A stretch of DNA of 64,000 nt. Source: Pseudolabrys taiwanensis (GTDB lineage: Bacteria > Pseudomonadota > Alphaproteobacteria > Rhizobiales > Xanthobacteraceae). Made by a program: the position numbers and the translations under genes. The stretch is taken from positions 2,666,001 through 2,730,000 of the forward strand of contig NZ_CP031417.1 in NCBI RefSeq assembly GCF_003367395.1, read 5' to 3'. Of this stretch, positions 52,945 through 62,445 are shown piece after piece; position 1 is the stretch's first letter, and each line of letters opens with the position of its first letter. The notes under the pieces are model-generated. The model saw nothing but the letters and a program-made list of their open reading frames with translations, was not told the DNA's origin and ran no database searches.

Positions 52945-54029
52945 CGCTTGAGCGCTGCGTTGACTTTGGGAAGGACCTTCTCGGCCAAAAGGATCATCGA
53001 GCGCCGGCCGAGGTCGCGATCTTTCCAATCTTTGCCGGCATAAAGCAAGGTGCCGAAGTCGCCGACTGCTTCACGATACTTGAGAAGCTCGTCGGCCACC
53101 TTCTCCGGTGTTCCGTAGGTGATGAGCTGATCGCATACGTAATCGAGCGTCACCTCATCGTCGGGCTGATCGCGATGACTCTTGAACAGCTCGATGCGAC
53201 CGTTCATTTTCAACTTGGTGAAAAGCTGGCTGTAATAATAGCGATACGGTCCCTTCGGATCGGTCGCGTAGGCCTTGGCTGTCTTCTCATCGTCGGCGAC
53301 AAAGATTGATCGCGCCACGCGCCAATTGGCCGGATCTGCCGGACGCCCGGCCCGCTCACAGCCCTCGACGTATTTCGGCCAATGGCTCTTCACCCATTGC
53401 GGCATGAGGAAATTGGCTGAGATCGGATCCCAGCCGCGCGCGGCGGCCTCCGTCACGCCCTTCGAAAACGGCGCCACCGCGGTGACGACGATCGGCGGAT
53501 GCGGCCGCTGCAGCGGTTTGCCGACATAGCCTTGGCCGAGTTCGGGGATGAACTGCCGTTCGACGCTGATGTTCCAGAATTTGCCTTTGAGATTATAGGG
53601 CGGCTCGCTGGTCCAGATTGCGAGCACCTGATTGATCGCCTCCAAGAACATGGCATTGCGGTCGGCGCCGAGATTACCGAAGATCTCCGCGTCTGAGAGC
53701 AGGCCGCCGGGGCTGATGCCGAAGATGAAGCGACCGTCCAGCATGTGATCGAGCATCGCGATCTGCCCCGCCACCGCGGCGGGATGGCTGTTCGGCATGT
53801 TGATGGTGCCGGTGCCGAGTTTGATGCGCTTGGTCGTATCGACCAGACTCGCGATGAACATCGCACAAGAGGTGATGTTCTCGGCGCGATCGGTGACGTG
53901 CTCACCGCAATAGCCCTCGACGAAGCCGAGTTCATCGGCCAGCACGAAAGCCTCACGATCCTCCCGCAAGGACTGCCGCCAGTCCTTGTCGAGCGGATGG
54001 ATCGGCATAGTGAAGAAGCCGAGTTTCAC
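52941..54029 (-). CDS. LLM-class flavin-dependent oxidoreductase
   Basis: A 362-residue luciferase-like monooxygenase. MKLGFFTMPIHPLDKDW, CGEHVTDRAENITSCAMFIASL and GRFIFGISPGGLLSDAEIF identify the limonene monooxygenase/alkanal-type branch. It diverges from the LysR gene, across a 179-bp control region with an inverted repeat, and is the first gene of the operon with the 2-hydroxyacid dehydrogenase. LysR control is likely. Confidence 0.86.
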   Translation of the reverse strand: MKLGFFTMPIHPLDKDWRQSLREDREAFVLADELGFVEGYCGEHVTDRAENITSCAMFIASLVDTTKRIKLGTGTINMPNSHPAAVAGQIAMLDHMLDGRFIFGISPGGLLSDAEIFGNLGADRNAMFLEAINQVLAIWTSEPPYNLKGKFWNISVERQFIPELGQGYVGKPLQRPHPPIVVTAVAPFSKGVTEAAARGWDPISANFLMPQWVKSHWPKYVEGCERAGRPADPANWRVARSIFVADDEKTAKAYATDPKGPYRYYYSQLFTKLKMNGRIELFKSHRDQPDDEVTLDYVCDQLITYGTPEKVADELLKYREAVGDFGTLLYAGKDWKDRDLGRRSMILLAEKVLPKVNAALKR

Positions 54030-54110
54030 GCCTGTGCTCCTTGGGTATGGGTCTTGGAGACCGCCTCTTTGAGCCCAAGCTACCGCCGTGGCGGCGGCAG
54101 ATAAAATAAT

Positions 54111-54132
54111 ATAATCTTGGCGCCCGGATTAT
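54111..54132. promoter_or_regulatory. Inverted repeat in the LLM-LysR divergent region
   Basis: ATAATC (54111-54116) and GATTAT (54127-54132) are inverted around 10 bp. The AT-rich dyad lies midway between the divergent starts, as expected for a LysR-type operator. Confidence 0.5.
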
Positions 54133-54208
54133 CTTTTTTAATACTGTCATTCCGAGTGCGGGCGCCGACGTGGAGCGGCCTCGCCCCGGCCGGGTTGGGT
54201 GAAGACCG

Positions 54209-55165
54209 ATGTCCAAAATGTCGTTGCGCCAGATCCGCGCCGTCATCGCTGTGTGCGAGGAAGGCTCCTTCACGCGCGCGGCGGCGCGTGAAAACGCGAC
54301 GCAGTCCGGCATCTCGCAACACGTGGCGATGGTCGAGCGCACCCTCAAGACCAAGCTGTTTGAACGCGCTGCCGGCAGAGTGACACCGACGCCCGCTGGC
54401 CTCCGCTACTACAAGCGCTGCGTGGAGGCGGTCGGCGCGCTGGACCAGGCCGCGGAGGAAGCGCGCGCCCTCGCTGGCCAGGTCACCGGCGATCTGCGCA
54501 TTGGCCTGATGCCAACCTTCACCCGCGCTGTGCTGGCGCCGGTCCTCGATGACTTTGTGCCGCGCTATCCGGATGTGCGCTTGCATATTGTGGAGGGCTA
54601 CAGCGCCGTGCTGACGCAGATGGTGCTCGAAGACGCGCTCGACTTCGCCGTCGTACCGGCATTCGAAGGCACGATCGGCTTGAAGTCACGCCTTCTGGTG
54701 CGTGACCGAGAAATGCTGGTGTCCGGCAAGCGCAGCGGTATGACCCCGCTCTCGCCCGTGCGTCTGGCCAAGTGCAAACCGCTCAAGTTGGTCGTGCCCG
54801 GTCCCGGCAATATACGGCGGCGCAATCTCGAGACTTACTTCCAGAGCAACGGCGTCGAAGTCGCTGCGATGCTCGAACTCGATGCCATGATCGGCACATT
54901 GGAATTCGTTGCCCGGTCTGACTGGATGGCCGTGCTGCCGAGCCTCATCTCGGTCAACGACATTGGTGGCGGCGAGCTAATCGTCAATCCGATCGTCAGC
55001 CCTTCTTTGTACGCTGACTTCGTGGTGATCCAGCCGACGCGCCGAACGCTGTCTACCCAGGCGCAACTGTTCTTAGACCGGTTCGAGAAGCAGTTGGAAC
55101 ACATCCAGACGGTCTGGGATCGCGCGATCGGCCGGCTAAACCCTCCTCGGCGCCGCCGCACATAG
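54209..55165 (+). CDS. LysR-family transcriptional regulator
   Basis: A 318-residue regulator with an N-terminal winged helix (about 3-62; LRQIRAVIAVCEEGSFTRAA, SQSGISQHVAMVERTLKTKLFER) and the two-lobe effector domain from about 90 (GDLRIGLMPTFTRAVLAPVLDDF). A typical activator/repressor for a small-molecule catabolic operon. It is divergent from the LLM/2-hydroxyacid dehydrogenase operon. Effector unknown. Confidence 0.93.
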   Translation: MSKMSLRQIRAVIAVCEEGSFTRAAARENATQSGISQHVAMVERTLKTKLFERAAGRVTPTPAGLRYYKRCVEAVGALDQAAEEARALAGQVTGDLRIGLMPTFTRAVLAPVLDDFVPRYPDVRLHIVEGYSAVLTQMVLEDALDFAVVPAFEGTIGLKSRLLVRDREMLVSGKRSGMTPLSPVRLAKCKPLKLVVPGPGNIRRRNLETYFQSNGVEVAAMLELDAMIGTLEFVARSDWMAVLPSLISVNDIGGGELIVNPIVSPSLYADFVVIQPTRRTLSTQAQLFLDRFEKQLEHIQTVWDRAIGRLNPPRRRRT

Positions 55166-55221
55166 CAGGCATGTGCCCGGCGTCGATCCTCTCCCAAGAA
55201 CCGTGATTGCCGTCTTTTCTT

Positions 55222-55239
55222 AGTTCCCGGCTCGGAACT
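55222..55239. promoter_or_regulatory. AGTTCC-N6-GGAACT dyad before the transporter
   Basis: A perfect 6-bp inverted repeat with a 6-base spacer, 42 bp upstream of the MHS transporter start, in the 115-bp gap after lysR. Possible operator. Confidence 0.4.
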
Positions 55240-55280
55240 TCGGAGGCTGAGCTCAGTTGAACAGGGCAAAGGACCCAGCC

Positions 55281-56612
55281 ATGAGCGCTGCCTCTCCAAC
55301 CTCCGCCGGCACGCCAGACAACCATCAGATCTATCGCGTAGCGCTCGCCAGTATTATTGGCTCCGTCATCGAGCAATACGACTACCTCATCACCGGCATC
55401 ATCGCCGCCACGGTGTGGGGTAACGTCTTTTTCAAACTGCCGGGCCTCGCCGCGGTCGCCGCGGCGATCGGCGTTTACGGCTTCGGCATAATCATCAGGC
55501 CGATCGGCGCCTTCATCTTCGGACATATCGCTGACCGGAACGGCCGCAAGAACGCGCTGGTTTATGCGCTGGTAATGATGGGCCTCAGCACGCTCGCAAT
55601 CGGCCTGACGCCGACCTACGACAGCATCGGAATCACCGCGCCTGTGCTCCTTCTGTTGTTTCGGTTTCTGCAGGGTATCAGTTTCGGTGCGGAATTCGGC
55701 ACAGCCTCAACCTGGGTCGTTGAGCAGGCAGCGCATTCCAAGTACCGTGCGTTCTGGGGTGCCTGGGTCGGCTTCGCGATACCGATCGGGCTTTTGCTCG
55801 GCTTCGGCTCTGTCATTGCCGTCCGCTCGTTGATGTCGCCCGAAGCGTTCAACGGCTGGGGCTGGCGCATCTTCTTTGTTGTCGGCTTCCTGGTGGCGAT
55901 CGTCGGATTGATCATTCGCACGCGCACCACGGATAGCTTCGTGTTCGAACGCCACAAATCGAAAGCCGCCGTGCTCTCATCTCCCGCACGCCAGGTCTGG
56001 CGCGAGATGCCGGGCACCATCCTGCGAACCTCGCTCGTCAATGCGATGTTCAGCGGCGCCTTCTTTCTCTATTTTGTGTTCGGCACCGGCTATATGAAGG
56101 CTGCGGGCTTCAAGGGTACAACGCCCGAACTGATCGGCCTCATCGCGGCTGCGTTCATGTTGCTATTCATGATCGTCGGCTCGCTCCTCGCCGACCGGCT
56201 CAATCGCCGCACGGTGCTTCTGGTCTCGTCCGCCGTGTTGTTCGTCTTCGCGATCCCGTACTTTTCGTTCGTGAATACCGGCAACTTCCTGCTGGCCACC
56301 GTTGCCGAAGTCATCGGTTTTGGTTTCGTTTTCGGCTTCGGCTATGGGGCAATCCCAACCTTCTACACCGAGAACTTTCCGACGCAGTATCGCGCGTCGG
56401 GCGCCAGCGCCGCTTATCAACTGTCGCAGGTCTATGGCGGGGGCCTGATCCCGATCATCGCCGGCCTATTCCTCAACGCCTACGGCATCCAGCACGCCTA
56501 CTATTATATCGGCGCGCTGGTGATGCTCTACGCGGCACTGGCCGCCTACGCGATCATCGTGACACCGGAGACCAAGGGCTCCGATCTCGAAGGGGCAATC
56601 CAGACACGCTGA
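55281..56612 (+). CDS. MFS transporter, metabolite:H+ symporter family
   Basis: About 443 residues with 12 predicted membrane helices. ASIIGSVIEQYDYLITG, the loop motif FGHIADRNGRKNALV between helices 2 and 3, and RFLQGISFGAEFGTASTWVVEQA are characteristic of the MHS subfamily (ShiA/KgtP/ProP) that import organic acids, shikimate or betaine. The ATG at 55281 is preferred over a TTG at 55257. With the neighbouring LysR regulator it probably imports the pathway's organic acid. Confidence 0.9.
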   Translation: MSAASPTSAGTPDNHQIYRVALASIIGSVIEQYDYLITGIIAATVWGNVFFKLPGLAAVAAAIGVYGFGIIIRPIGAFIFGHIADRNGRKNALVYALVMMGLSTLAIGLTPTYDSIGITAPVLLLLFRFLQGISFGAEFGTASTWVVEQAAHSKYRAFWGAWVGFAIPIGLLLGFGSVIAVRSLMSPEAFNGWGWRIFFVVGFLVAIVGLIIRTRTTDSFVFERHKSKAAVLSSPARQVWREMPGTILRTSLVNAMFSGAFFLYFVFGTGYMKAAGFKGTTPELIGLIAAAFMLLFMIVGSLLADRLNRRTVLLVSSAVLFVFAIPYFSFVNTGNFLLATVAEVIGFGFVFGFGYGAIPTFYTENFPTQYRASGASAAYQLSQVYGGGLIPIIAGLFLNAYGIQHAYYYIGALVMLYAALAAYAIIVTPETKGSDLEGAIQTR

Positions 56613-56618
56613 GCGCGC

Positions 56619-57269
56619 CTACACGCTTTGCGGCGCGCCAGGCTGCTTCAGCGGATGCGCCCGCACGAACGCGTCGATTGTGAACAGTTCGTCGACAATG
56701 CGTTTCACGGTCGGATATGGCGCCAGGTCACGCTTGAAGTACGAAGCGCCCACCGCCTGCCCGGCGAGGCATATATCGGCGACGGTCACCTGGTCGCCCT
56801 GGCAATAGCGCCCCGTCTGCGGCGAATTGAGATGTGCCTCCAGTGCGACGAGCGATTGGGTGTGCCAGTGGTGCCCCCAATTCAACACGCCAGCTTCGTC
56901 GATCTTGTACTCATCGGCAAGAAATTCGCGCACGCGCGGCACGATCAACGGATGCGTATCGCAGGCACAAATCTGCGCCAGGGCCCGCGCGCGGGCGCGT
57001 GCTTTCGGCTCTTTCGGCAAGAGCGGCGGGTTCGGATGCGTCTCGTCGAGATACTCGAGAATGGCAAGCGACTCGAACAGCACGGTGCCGTCGTCCTCGA
57101 CCAAGGCGGGGATAGCCATCATCGGGTTGACTTTCCGGAAGGCGTCGCCGCGCTGATCACCCTTGACGAGGTTGATCTCGACAATCTCGTCGGGCGCGAT
57201 GCCCTTGAGATTGAGCGCGATGCGGACACGGAAGGTGGCCAGCGACCGCCAGAAGGAAAAGAGTTTCAT
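56619..57269 (-). CDS. maiA: Maleylacetoacetate isomerase-like zeta-class glutathione S-transferase
   Basis: A 216-residue GST. FSFWRSLATFRVRIALNLKG is the zeta-class active-site region (the usual SSCxWRVRIAL is here WRSLATFRVRIAL, with Ser at the catalytic place), and FESLAILEYLDE binds glutathione. It isomerises maleylacetoacetate or maleylpyruvate to the fumaryl form. Its tail-to-tail position with the transporter and a FAH-family enzyme 14 kb away is suggestive of homogentisate/gentisate-type ring-cleavage chemistry, but no ring-cleaving dioxygenase is in the window. Confidence 0.8.
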   Translation of the reverse strand: MKLFSFWRSLATFRVRIALNLKGIAPDEIVEINLVKGDQRGDAFRKVNPMMAIPALVEDDGTVLFESLAILEYLDETHPNPPLLPKEPKARARARALAQICACDTHPLIVPRVREFLADEYKIDEAGVLNWGHHWHTQSLVALEAHLNSPQTGRYCQGDQVTVADICLAGQAVGASYFKRDLAPYPTVKRIVDELFTIDAFVRAHPLKQPGAPQSV

Positions 57270-57336
57270 TTTGAACGCTCCTATGCCCGTGGCATCGATC
57301 CGTCACCCTCACGCGCCCGCACGTCGGTGACGGGCC

Positions 57337-58221
57337 TCACCGCCCCCGATCCGCCCAATACACCGCCATGCGCGAGCCGTCTTGACCGCTATTGCCTTGT
57401 TGTACGGCGTCCTCAAAACCGGACAGCGCCGCCTTGGTCGCGCGCATGTCGGCGCCGAACGCCTCGCCGGTTTCCACCATGGTGCGCAGATCCTTCACCC
57501 CATTGGCAATGGAGAAAGTCGTCGCGCCCGGGTCCCGGCCCTCCAACATGGTGACGATCATGTCGGCACGCATCTTCAGCGCGTTGTTGGCACCGTTGCT
57601 CTCGACGAACAGATCGAGCAGGCGCTTGGGCTCCCAACCGACGGTACGCGCGATGGCGAAGGCCTCGCCATAGGCCTGCCACGCCACCATCAGCGGCAGG
57701 TTGATCGCGAGCTTCATCGCAGCGCCGCTGCCGACAGGACCGCAATGTTCCACTCGCCGGCAAAGCTGTTCCATGATCGGTTTCGCCCGCGCCGCGTCCG
57801 CCGGCTCACCACCCATCAAGCCGAGCAGCTTGCCTTGCCGCGCCGGAGCAGTGGACCCTCCGACCGGACATTCGACGAAGGCCGCGCCGGCACCACGTAC
57901 CTTGGCAGCGAGATCAATCGACACTTTCGGCGGCACCGTGCTCATGTCGATGAAAAGCTTGTCCTTCACGTTGCCGGACAGCAGCCCACCCGGGCCCTCA
58001 TAAACGGCATCAAGCGCCGGTCCGTCGGTAAGCATGGTGATCACCGTATCGCAGCCATCGGCGAGCGCGGCCGGGCTGGCCGCCACCGTCGCACCCGCAT
58101 CCACCAAAGGCTTTGCTTTGTCGTCCGAGCGATTCCATACGCTCACTTGATGGCCGACGTCGATCAGGCGCGCCGCGATCGCGGCGCCCATTGCACCCAG
58201 TCCTGCAACACCGATCTTCAT
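57337..58221 (-). CDS. 3-hydroxyisobutyrate dehydrogenase-like beta-hydroxyacid dehydrogenase (copy 1)
   Basis: A 294-residue NAD(P) enzyme. GVAGLGAMGAAIAARLIDVG opens the Rossmann domain; GGSTAPARQGKLLGLMGG is the substrate-binding region and the catalytic Lys lies in GSGAAMKLAINL. The chosen start at 58221 removes a non-family stretch. It diverges from a second family member, 134 bp away. Confidence 0.88.
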   Translation of the reverse strand: MKIGVAGLGAMGAAIAARLIDVGHQVSVWNRSDDKAKPLVDAGATVAASPAALADGCDTVITMLTDGPALDAVYEGPGGLLSGNVKDKLFIDMSTVPPKVSIDLAAKVRGAGAAFVECPVGGSTAPARQGKLLGLMGGEPADAARAKPIMEQLCRRVEHCGPVGSGAAMKLAINLPLMVAWQAYGEAFAIARTVGWEPKRLLDLFVESNGANNALKMRADMIVTMLEGRDPGATTFSIANGVKDLRTMVETGEAFGADMRATKAALSGFEDAVQQGNSGQDGSRMAVYWADRGR

Positions 58222-58355
58222 GTGTCCTCCCGGCATATTTTCGCGGCAACGATAGGCGATCGCGATGCGCCATGAAAGTATGCCACTCGACAGAACGGTC
58301 GAAGAGCGCATATGACAAATCACAAAGTCAGCGCGCATTGCGAAGGGGAGAAAAA

Positions 58356-59279
58356 ATGGCCGCGAAGAGGAAGACCAAAGGCACCATCGGCGTTATCGGG
58401 CTTGGCATTATGGGCGGCTCTTTCGCCAGGAATCTGGCGGCGGCCGGTTGGCGCGTGGTCGGCTACGATGTCAGTGCTCCCCGCCGGCGCGAGGCGCAAC
58501 GCGCCGGTGTCGAGATCGCCTCGAGCGCCATCGATGTGGCCGAGAAGGCGCCGATCATTCTGACCAGCCTGCCCAAGCCGCAGGCCCTGATCGATACCGC
58601 GCGGGCCATCGCCGCCTTGAAGCTCCCACGCAAGATCGTCGTAGAAATGAGCACCTTCGCGATCTCGGACAAGGAAAAGGCCGAGAAGATCCTCGGCAAG
58701 GCCGGTCATATAATGCTCGACACGCCGGTAAGCGGCACCGGGGCGCAGGCCGCGGCACGCGACCTCGTCTTTTATGCGAGCGGCGACAGCGCCTCGATCC
58801 GCAAGATCAAACCAGCGCTGCAGGCCTTCGGCCGCCATGTCTACGACGTTGGGGCGTTCGGCAATGGCAGCCGCATGAAGTATGTGGCGAACCTACTGGT
58901 CGCCATCAATAATGTGGCCAGCGCCGAAGCGATGGTGCTCGGCATGAAGGCCGGCCTGCCACCGCAGGTGATCTTCGACCTTATCAAATCAGGCGCCGGC
59001 AATTCGCGCGTGTTCGAACTGCGCGCGCCGATGATGGTCAAAGGCAAATACGACGACGTTACGATGAAGATCGACGTCTGGGACAAGGACATGCAGGTCA
59101 TCGGCGATTTTGCCAAGGCCATCCGCGTACCGACACCATTGTTCGATGCGACCAAGCCGGTCTACCGCCGCGCCCAGAAGGAGGGCTACGGCATGCAGGA
59201 CACCGCCGCGGTGTGCGCCGTGCTGGAAAAGCAGGGGAAGGTGAAACGCGCGAAGGGCAAGCGCGCAGCAAAGCGCTGA
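58356..59279 (+). CDS. 3-hydroxyisobutyrate dehydrogenase-like beta-hydroxyacid dehydrogenase (copy 2)
   Basis: A 307-residue relative of the divergent gene. GVIGLGIMGGSFARNLAAAG is the cofactor motif, DTPVSGTGAQAAARDLVFYASG the substrate loop, and GNGSRMKYVANLLVAINNVA has the catalytic Lys. Basic ends (MAAKRKTKG; KVKRAKGKRAAKR) are unusual. GAAGGGGAG precedes the ATG at 58356. Substrate unknown. Confidence 0.87.
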   Translation: MAAKRKTKGTIGVIGLGIMGGSFARNLAAAGWRVVGYDVSAPRRREAQRAGVEIASSAIDVAEKAPIILTSLPKPQALIDTARAIAALKLPRKIVVEMSTFAISDKEKAEKILGKAGHIMLDTPVSGTGAQAAARDLVFYASGDSASIRKIKPALQAFGRHVYDVGAFGNGSRMKYVANLLVAINNVASAEAMVLGMKAGLPPQVIFDLIKSGAGNSRVFELRAPMMVKGKYDDVTMKIDVWDKDMQVIGDFAKAIRVPTPLFDATKPVYRRAQKEGYGMQDTAAVCAVLEKQGKVKRAKGKRAAKR

Positions 59280-59363
59280 CGCTGTTTTGCCGTCGACGAC
59301 GGGCGTAAACGCCGTTATGTCCCGGTGACCGCGCGTAGGATCGCGCCGTACCCATCAACCAAG

Positions 59364-59386
59364 ATGGCCGGGTGACTCCCGGCCAT
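59364..59386. repeat. ATGGCCGGG palindrome
   Basis: ATGGCCGGG-TGACT-CCCGGCCAT, perfect 9-bp arms, in the 182-bp gap before the CocE-type gene. It is another short repeat class; the gap shows no gene. Confidence 0.7.
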
Positions 59387-59461
59387 GACAAGTGAGTCTT
59401 GCGCTTATCTACCAACACTCTGTAGCCTCCCTGAAAATAGAAAATAACAGGGAGGCCCGCG

Positions 59462-61246
59462 ATGCCCGCGCTCGAAGAGCGATCGGAGATCCGTGATGGT
59501 ATGCACGTCGATTGGAACGTGCCGATCACGATGGACGACGGGTTGGTGCTGCGCGCCGACGTCTTTCGCCCGGTGAAAGACGGGCGCTATCCGGTCATCC
59601 TCACGTACGGACCCTACGCCAAGAATCTCGCTTTCCAGGATGGCTATCCGAGCGCCTGGCAGCGCATGGTCGATAAGCATCCCGACGTCACTGCCGGTTC
59701 CACCAACAAGTATCAGAATTGGGAAGTGGTCGATCCCGAGAAATGGGTTCCGCACGACTACGTCTGCGTGCGAGTCGACTCGCGTGGCACGGGCTGCTCG
59801 CCCGGCTTCATCGATCATTTTTCACCGCGCGAAACGAAAGACTTCTACGACTGCATTGAATGGGCCGGCGCACAGCCCTGGTCGAACGGCAAAGTCGGTC
59901 TTAACGGCATTTCCTACTACGGCATCAATCAATGGCATGTGGCTTCGCTGCAGCCGCCCCACCTCGCCGCCATCTGTGTGTGGGAAGGCGCCGCCGACTG
60001 GTATCGCGACATGACCCACCATGGCGGCATTCTCTCGACCTTCTGGGAGAACTGGTACGACATGCAGGTGAAAACCGTGCAGTACGGCGCCGGCGAGCGC
60101 GGCAAACATAGCCGCGTGCATGGCGAGCTCGTATGCGGGCCCGAGACCTTGTCCGAAGAAGAGCTCGCGAAGAACCGCGCCGACTTCGGCGCCGCGATCG
60201 CCTCGCATCCGCTCGATGATGACTATCATAAGGCCCGCTCGCCACAGTGGGACAAGATCACCGTGCCGGTATTCTCCGCCGCCAATTGGGGCGGTCAGGG
60301 CCTGCACCCCCGCGGCAATTTCGAAGGCTTCGCACGCGCCGCGTCCAAAGAGAAATGGCTAGAGGCGCACGGCATCGAGCATTGGACGCATTTCTATACG
60401 GACTATGGTCGCGAACAGCAGCTCAAGTTCTTTGACCGGTTCCTGCACGGCAAGGACACTGGCTGGTCGAAGAAGCCGAAAGTGCTGCTGCAAGTGCGGC
60501 ACCCGGGTGAGAAGTTCGTTGGACGCGCTGAAAACGAGTGGCCGCTCAAGCGCACGAGATGGACCAAGTTCTATCTCGATCCCAAATCGATGGCGCTGTC
60601 GACCAAGAAGCCGACCGGCAATGCACGCTTGAGCTTTGCAGCTATGGGCGACGGCCTCACCTTTCTGACGCCGCCGCTGGCGCACGAGACGGAGATCACC
60701 GGCCCTTCCGCGCTCAAGCTGTTCGCCTCGTCGTCGACGCCCGATGCCGACTTTTTCGTCGTGCTTCGCGTTTTCTCCGGCGACATGAAGGAGATCGTAT
60801 TTCAAGGCGCCATCGATCCGCACACACCGGTCGCCCAAGGCTGGCTACGCGCATCGCATCGCAAGCTCGACAAGAAACTGTCGCTGCCCTACCGGCCCTA
60901 TCATACGCACGACGAGAAGCAGCCGCTGAAGAGCGGTCAAACCGTCGAGCTCGATATCGAAATATGGCCGACGTCGATCGTCGTTCCCGTCGGCTACCGC
61001 ATTGCACTCTCCGTGCGCGGTAAAGACTACGAGTATGGCGGCGGCACCGGCGGTAAGCTTTCGAACTTCAAAAACGAGCTGAAAGGCTGCGGACCGTTTC
61101 TGCACGACGATCCACGCGACCGGCCACCGGCACTATTTAATGGAACGACCACGCTGACATTCAGCAGCGTGAAATCATCCTATCTACTGCTGCCGGTCAT
61201 TCCGACAAAGAAGGACGGACGCATACCGAAGCGCACGCGACGTTAG
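59462..61246 (+). CDS. CocE/NonD-family S15 hydrolase
   Basis: A 594-residue serine hydrolase of the X-Pro dipeptidyl-peptidase/cocaine esterase family. The nucleophile lies in GISYYGINQW (near residue 155), DSRGTGCSPG is the preceding loop, and a C-terminal jelly-roll follows from about 370 (ITGPSALKLFASSSTPDADFFVVLRVF). It hydrolyses an ester, amide or acyl peptide, cytoplasmic as no signal is visible. GGGAGG precedes the ATG. It could make the acid entering the cluster. Confidence 0.88.
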   Translation: MPALEERSEIRDGMHVDWNVPITMDDGLVLRADVFRPVKDGRYPVILTYGPYAKNLAFQDGYPSAWQRMVDKHPDVTAGSTNKYQNWEVVDPEKWVPHDYVCVRVDSRGTGCSPGFIDHFSPRETKDFYDCIEWAGAQPWSNGKVGLNGISYYGINQWHVASLQPPHLAAICVWEGAADWYRDMTHHGGILSTFWENWYDMQVKTVQYGAGERGKHSRVHGELVCGPETLSEEELAKNRADFGAAIASHPLDDDYHKARSPQWDKITVPVFSAANWGGQGLHPRGNFEGFARAASKEKWLEAHGIEHWTHFYTDYGREQQLKFFDRFLHGKDTGWSKKPKVLLQVRHPGEKFVGRAENEWPLKRTRWTKFYLDPKSMALSTKKPTGNARLSFAAMGDGLTFLTPPLAHETEITGPSALKLFASSSTPDADFFVVLRVFSGDMKEIVFQGAIDPHTPVAQGWLRASHRKLDKKLSLPYRPYHTHDEKQPLKSGQTVELDIEIWPTSIVVPVGYRIALSVRGKDYEYGGGTGGKLSNFKNELKGCGPFLHDDPRDRPPALFNGTTTLTFSSVKSSYLLLPVIPTKKDGRIPKRTRR

Positions 61247-61399
61247 CGGCGGTGCAACGCGTCCACGCGAAAGGATCTCGTATGCAACCAAGAAAGCGCG
61301 GTTTATGCGACGGAAAATGATTTTGTGGGTTCACACGCCGCGAAGCTGAGGTAAGCTTTGTCCAACCTTCGATAAAAAACGAGAAGGACCCAAGGGGGG

Positions 61400-62440
61400 A
61401 TGAATACGCAGTTCTGGATCGTCCAGATATTCAACGGCGTATCCTATGGCGCCTTGCTGTTTCTCGTCGGCAGCGGCCTGTCGCTCATCTTCGGCGTCAT
61501 GCGCATCGTCAATCTGTCGCACGGCGCTTACTTCCTCTGGGGCGGCTACATCGCCCTCTCCGTCATCTGGGCTACGGGCTCGTGGGCCCTGTCGTTGCCT
61601 GTCGCGGCGCTGGCTGTCGCGCTGATTGGTGTCGCGATGGAGCGGCTGTTTCTGCGCTCCGCCGGTCTCGAATGGCTGCGCAACGCCGTCATTGCTGTCG
61701 GCATCGGCGTGCTTGTCAGTCTCGCGATCAATACGCGCGCGCCGCAAATCATCGGCGGCGTCTGGCCGCAGTTCGTCCTGATCGCGATCGTCGCCGCCCT
61801 CGCCGCTTATGCATTGCTCAGCCGGATCGCCGTCGTGCCCATCGAAAATGACGTGCTGCGGCAAGTGCTGCTGACCGTCGGCTTCGCCTTTCTGTTCCAG
61901 CAAGCCGCCCTCGATATCTGGGGCGGCAATAACATGGATATCAACCCGCCCGCCGAACTGACCCGCAGTGTTCAGATCGCCGGCATGTACGTGCCGCTTT
62001 ATCGCGTGTTCATGATCGCAATGGCCGTCGTCATCGGAATTGCCCTCTGGCTGGCGATGGAAAAGACACGCATGGGCGCGGCGGTGCGCGCCACCGTCGA
62101 CGACGCGCAGATGGCGCGCGGCATCGGCATCGACACTAACCGCATTTCGATGTTCATCTTCGCCCTTGGTGCCTTCCTCGCGGCGCTCGGCGGCGTCATC
62201 GGCGGCGCCTTCCTCGGCGTTTATCCAGGCCTCGATTTCGAGATGCTGCCGCTCGCTTTCGCCGTGGTCATCATCGGCGGTATGGGCTCTCTCGGCGGCG
62301 CCGCCATCGGCGCCCTCGCCGTCGGGCTCGCCGACAACTTTGGCAAAGCACTATTTCCGGAGCTGTCTTACTTCACGCTGTATGCCCCGATGGTCTTGAT
62401 CCTGGCGATCAAACCGGTGGGCCTGTTCGGTAGAGAGTGA
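61400..62440 (+). CDS. livH: Branched-chain amino acid-type ABC transporter permease LivH
   Basis: A 346-residue membrane protein with about eight to ten helices. QIFNGVSYGALLFLVGSGLSLIFGVMRIVNLSHGAYFL is the LivH signature start (quoted in part), and a late FAVVIIGGMGSLGGAAIGALAVG is the ATPase-coupling region. AAGGGGGG precedes the ATG. It is followed by livM after 5 bp. Despite the name, this class also imports aromatic acids, amides and urea. Confidence 0.92.
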   Translation: MNTQFWIVQIFNGVSYGALLFLVGSGLSLIFGVMRIVNLSHGAYFLWGGYIALSVIWATGSWALSLPVAALAVALIGVAMERLFLRSAGLEWLRNAVIAVGIGVLVSLAINTRAPQIIGGVWPQFVLIAIVAALAAYALLSRIAVVPIENDVLRQVLLTVGFAFLFQQAALDIWGGNNMDINPPAELTRSVQIAGMYVPLYRVFMIAMAVVIGIALWLAMEKTRMGAAVRATVDDAQMARGIGIDTNRISMFIFALGAFLAALGGVIGGAFLGVYPGLDFEMLPLAFAVVIIGGMGSLGGAAIGALAVGLADNFGKALFPELSYFTLYAPMVLILAIKPVGLFGRE

Positions 62441-62445
62441 CACGC

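Noticed and set aside
42452..57269. Complete homoprotocatechuate or homogentisate pathway
   Set aside because: Only the isomerase-, FAH- and GST-like steps are visible; no ring-cleavage dioxygenase is in the window.
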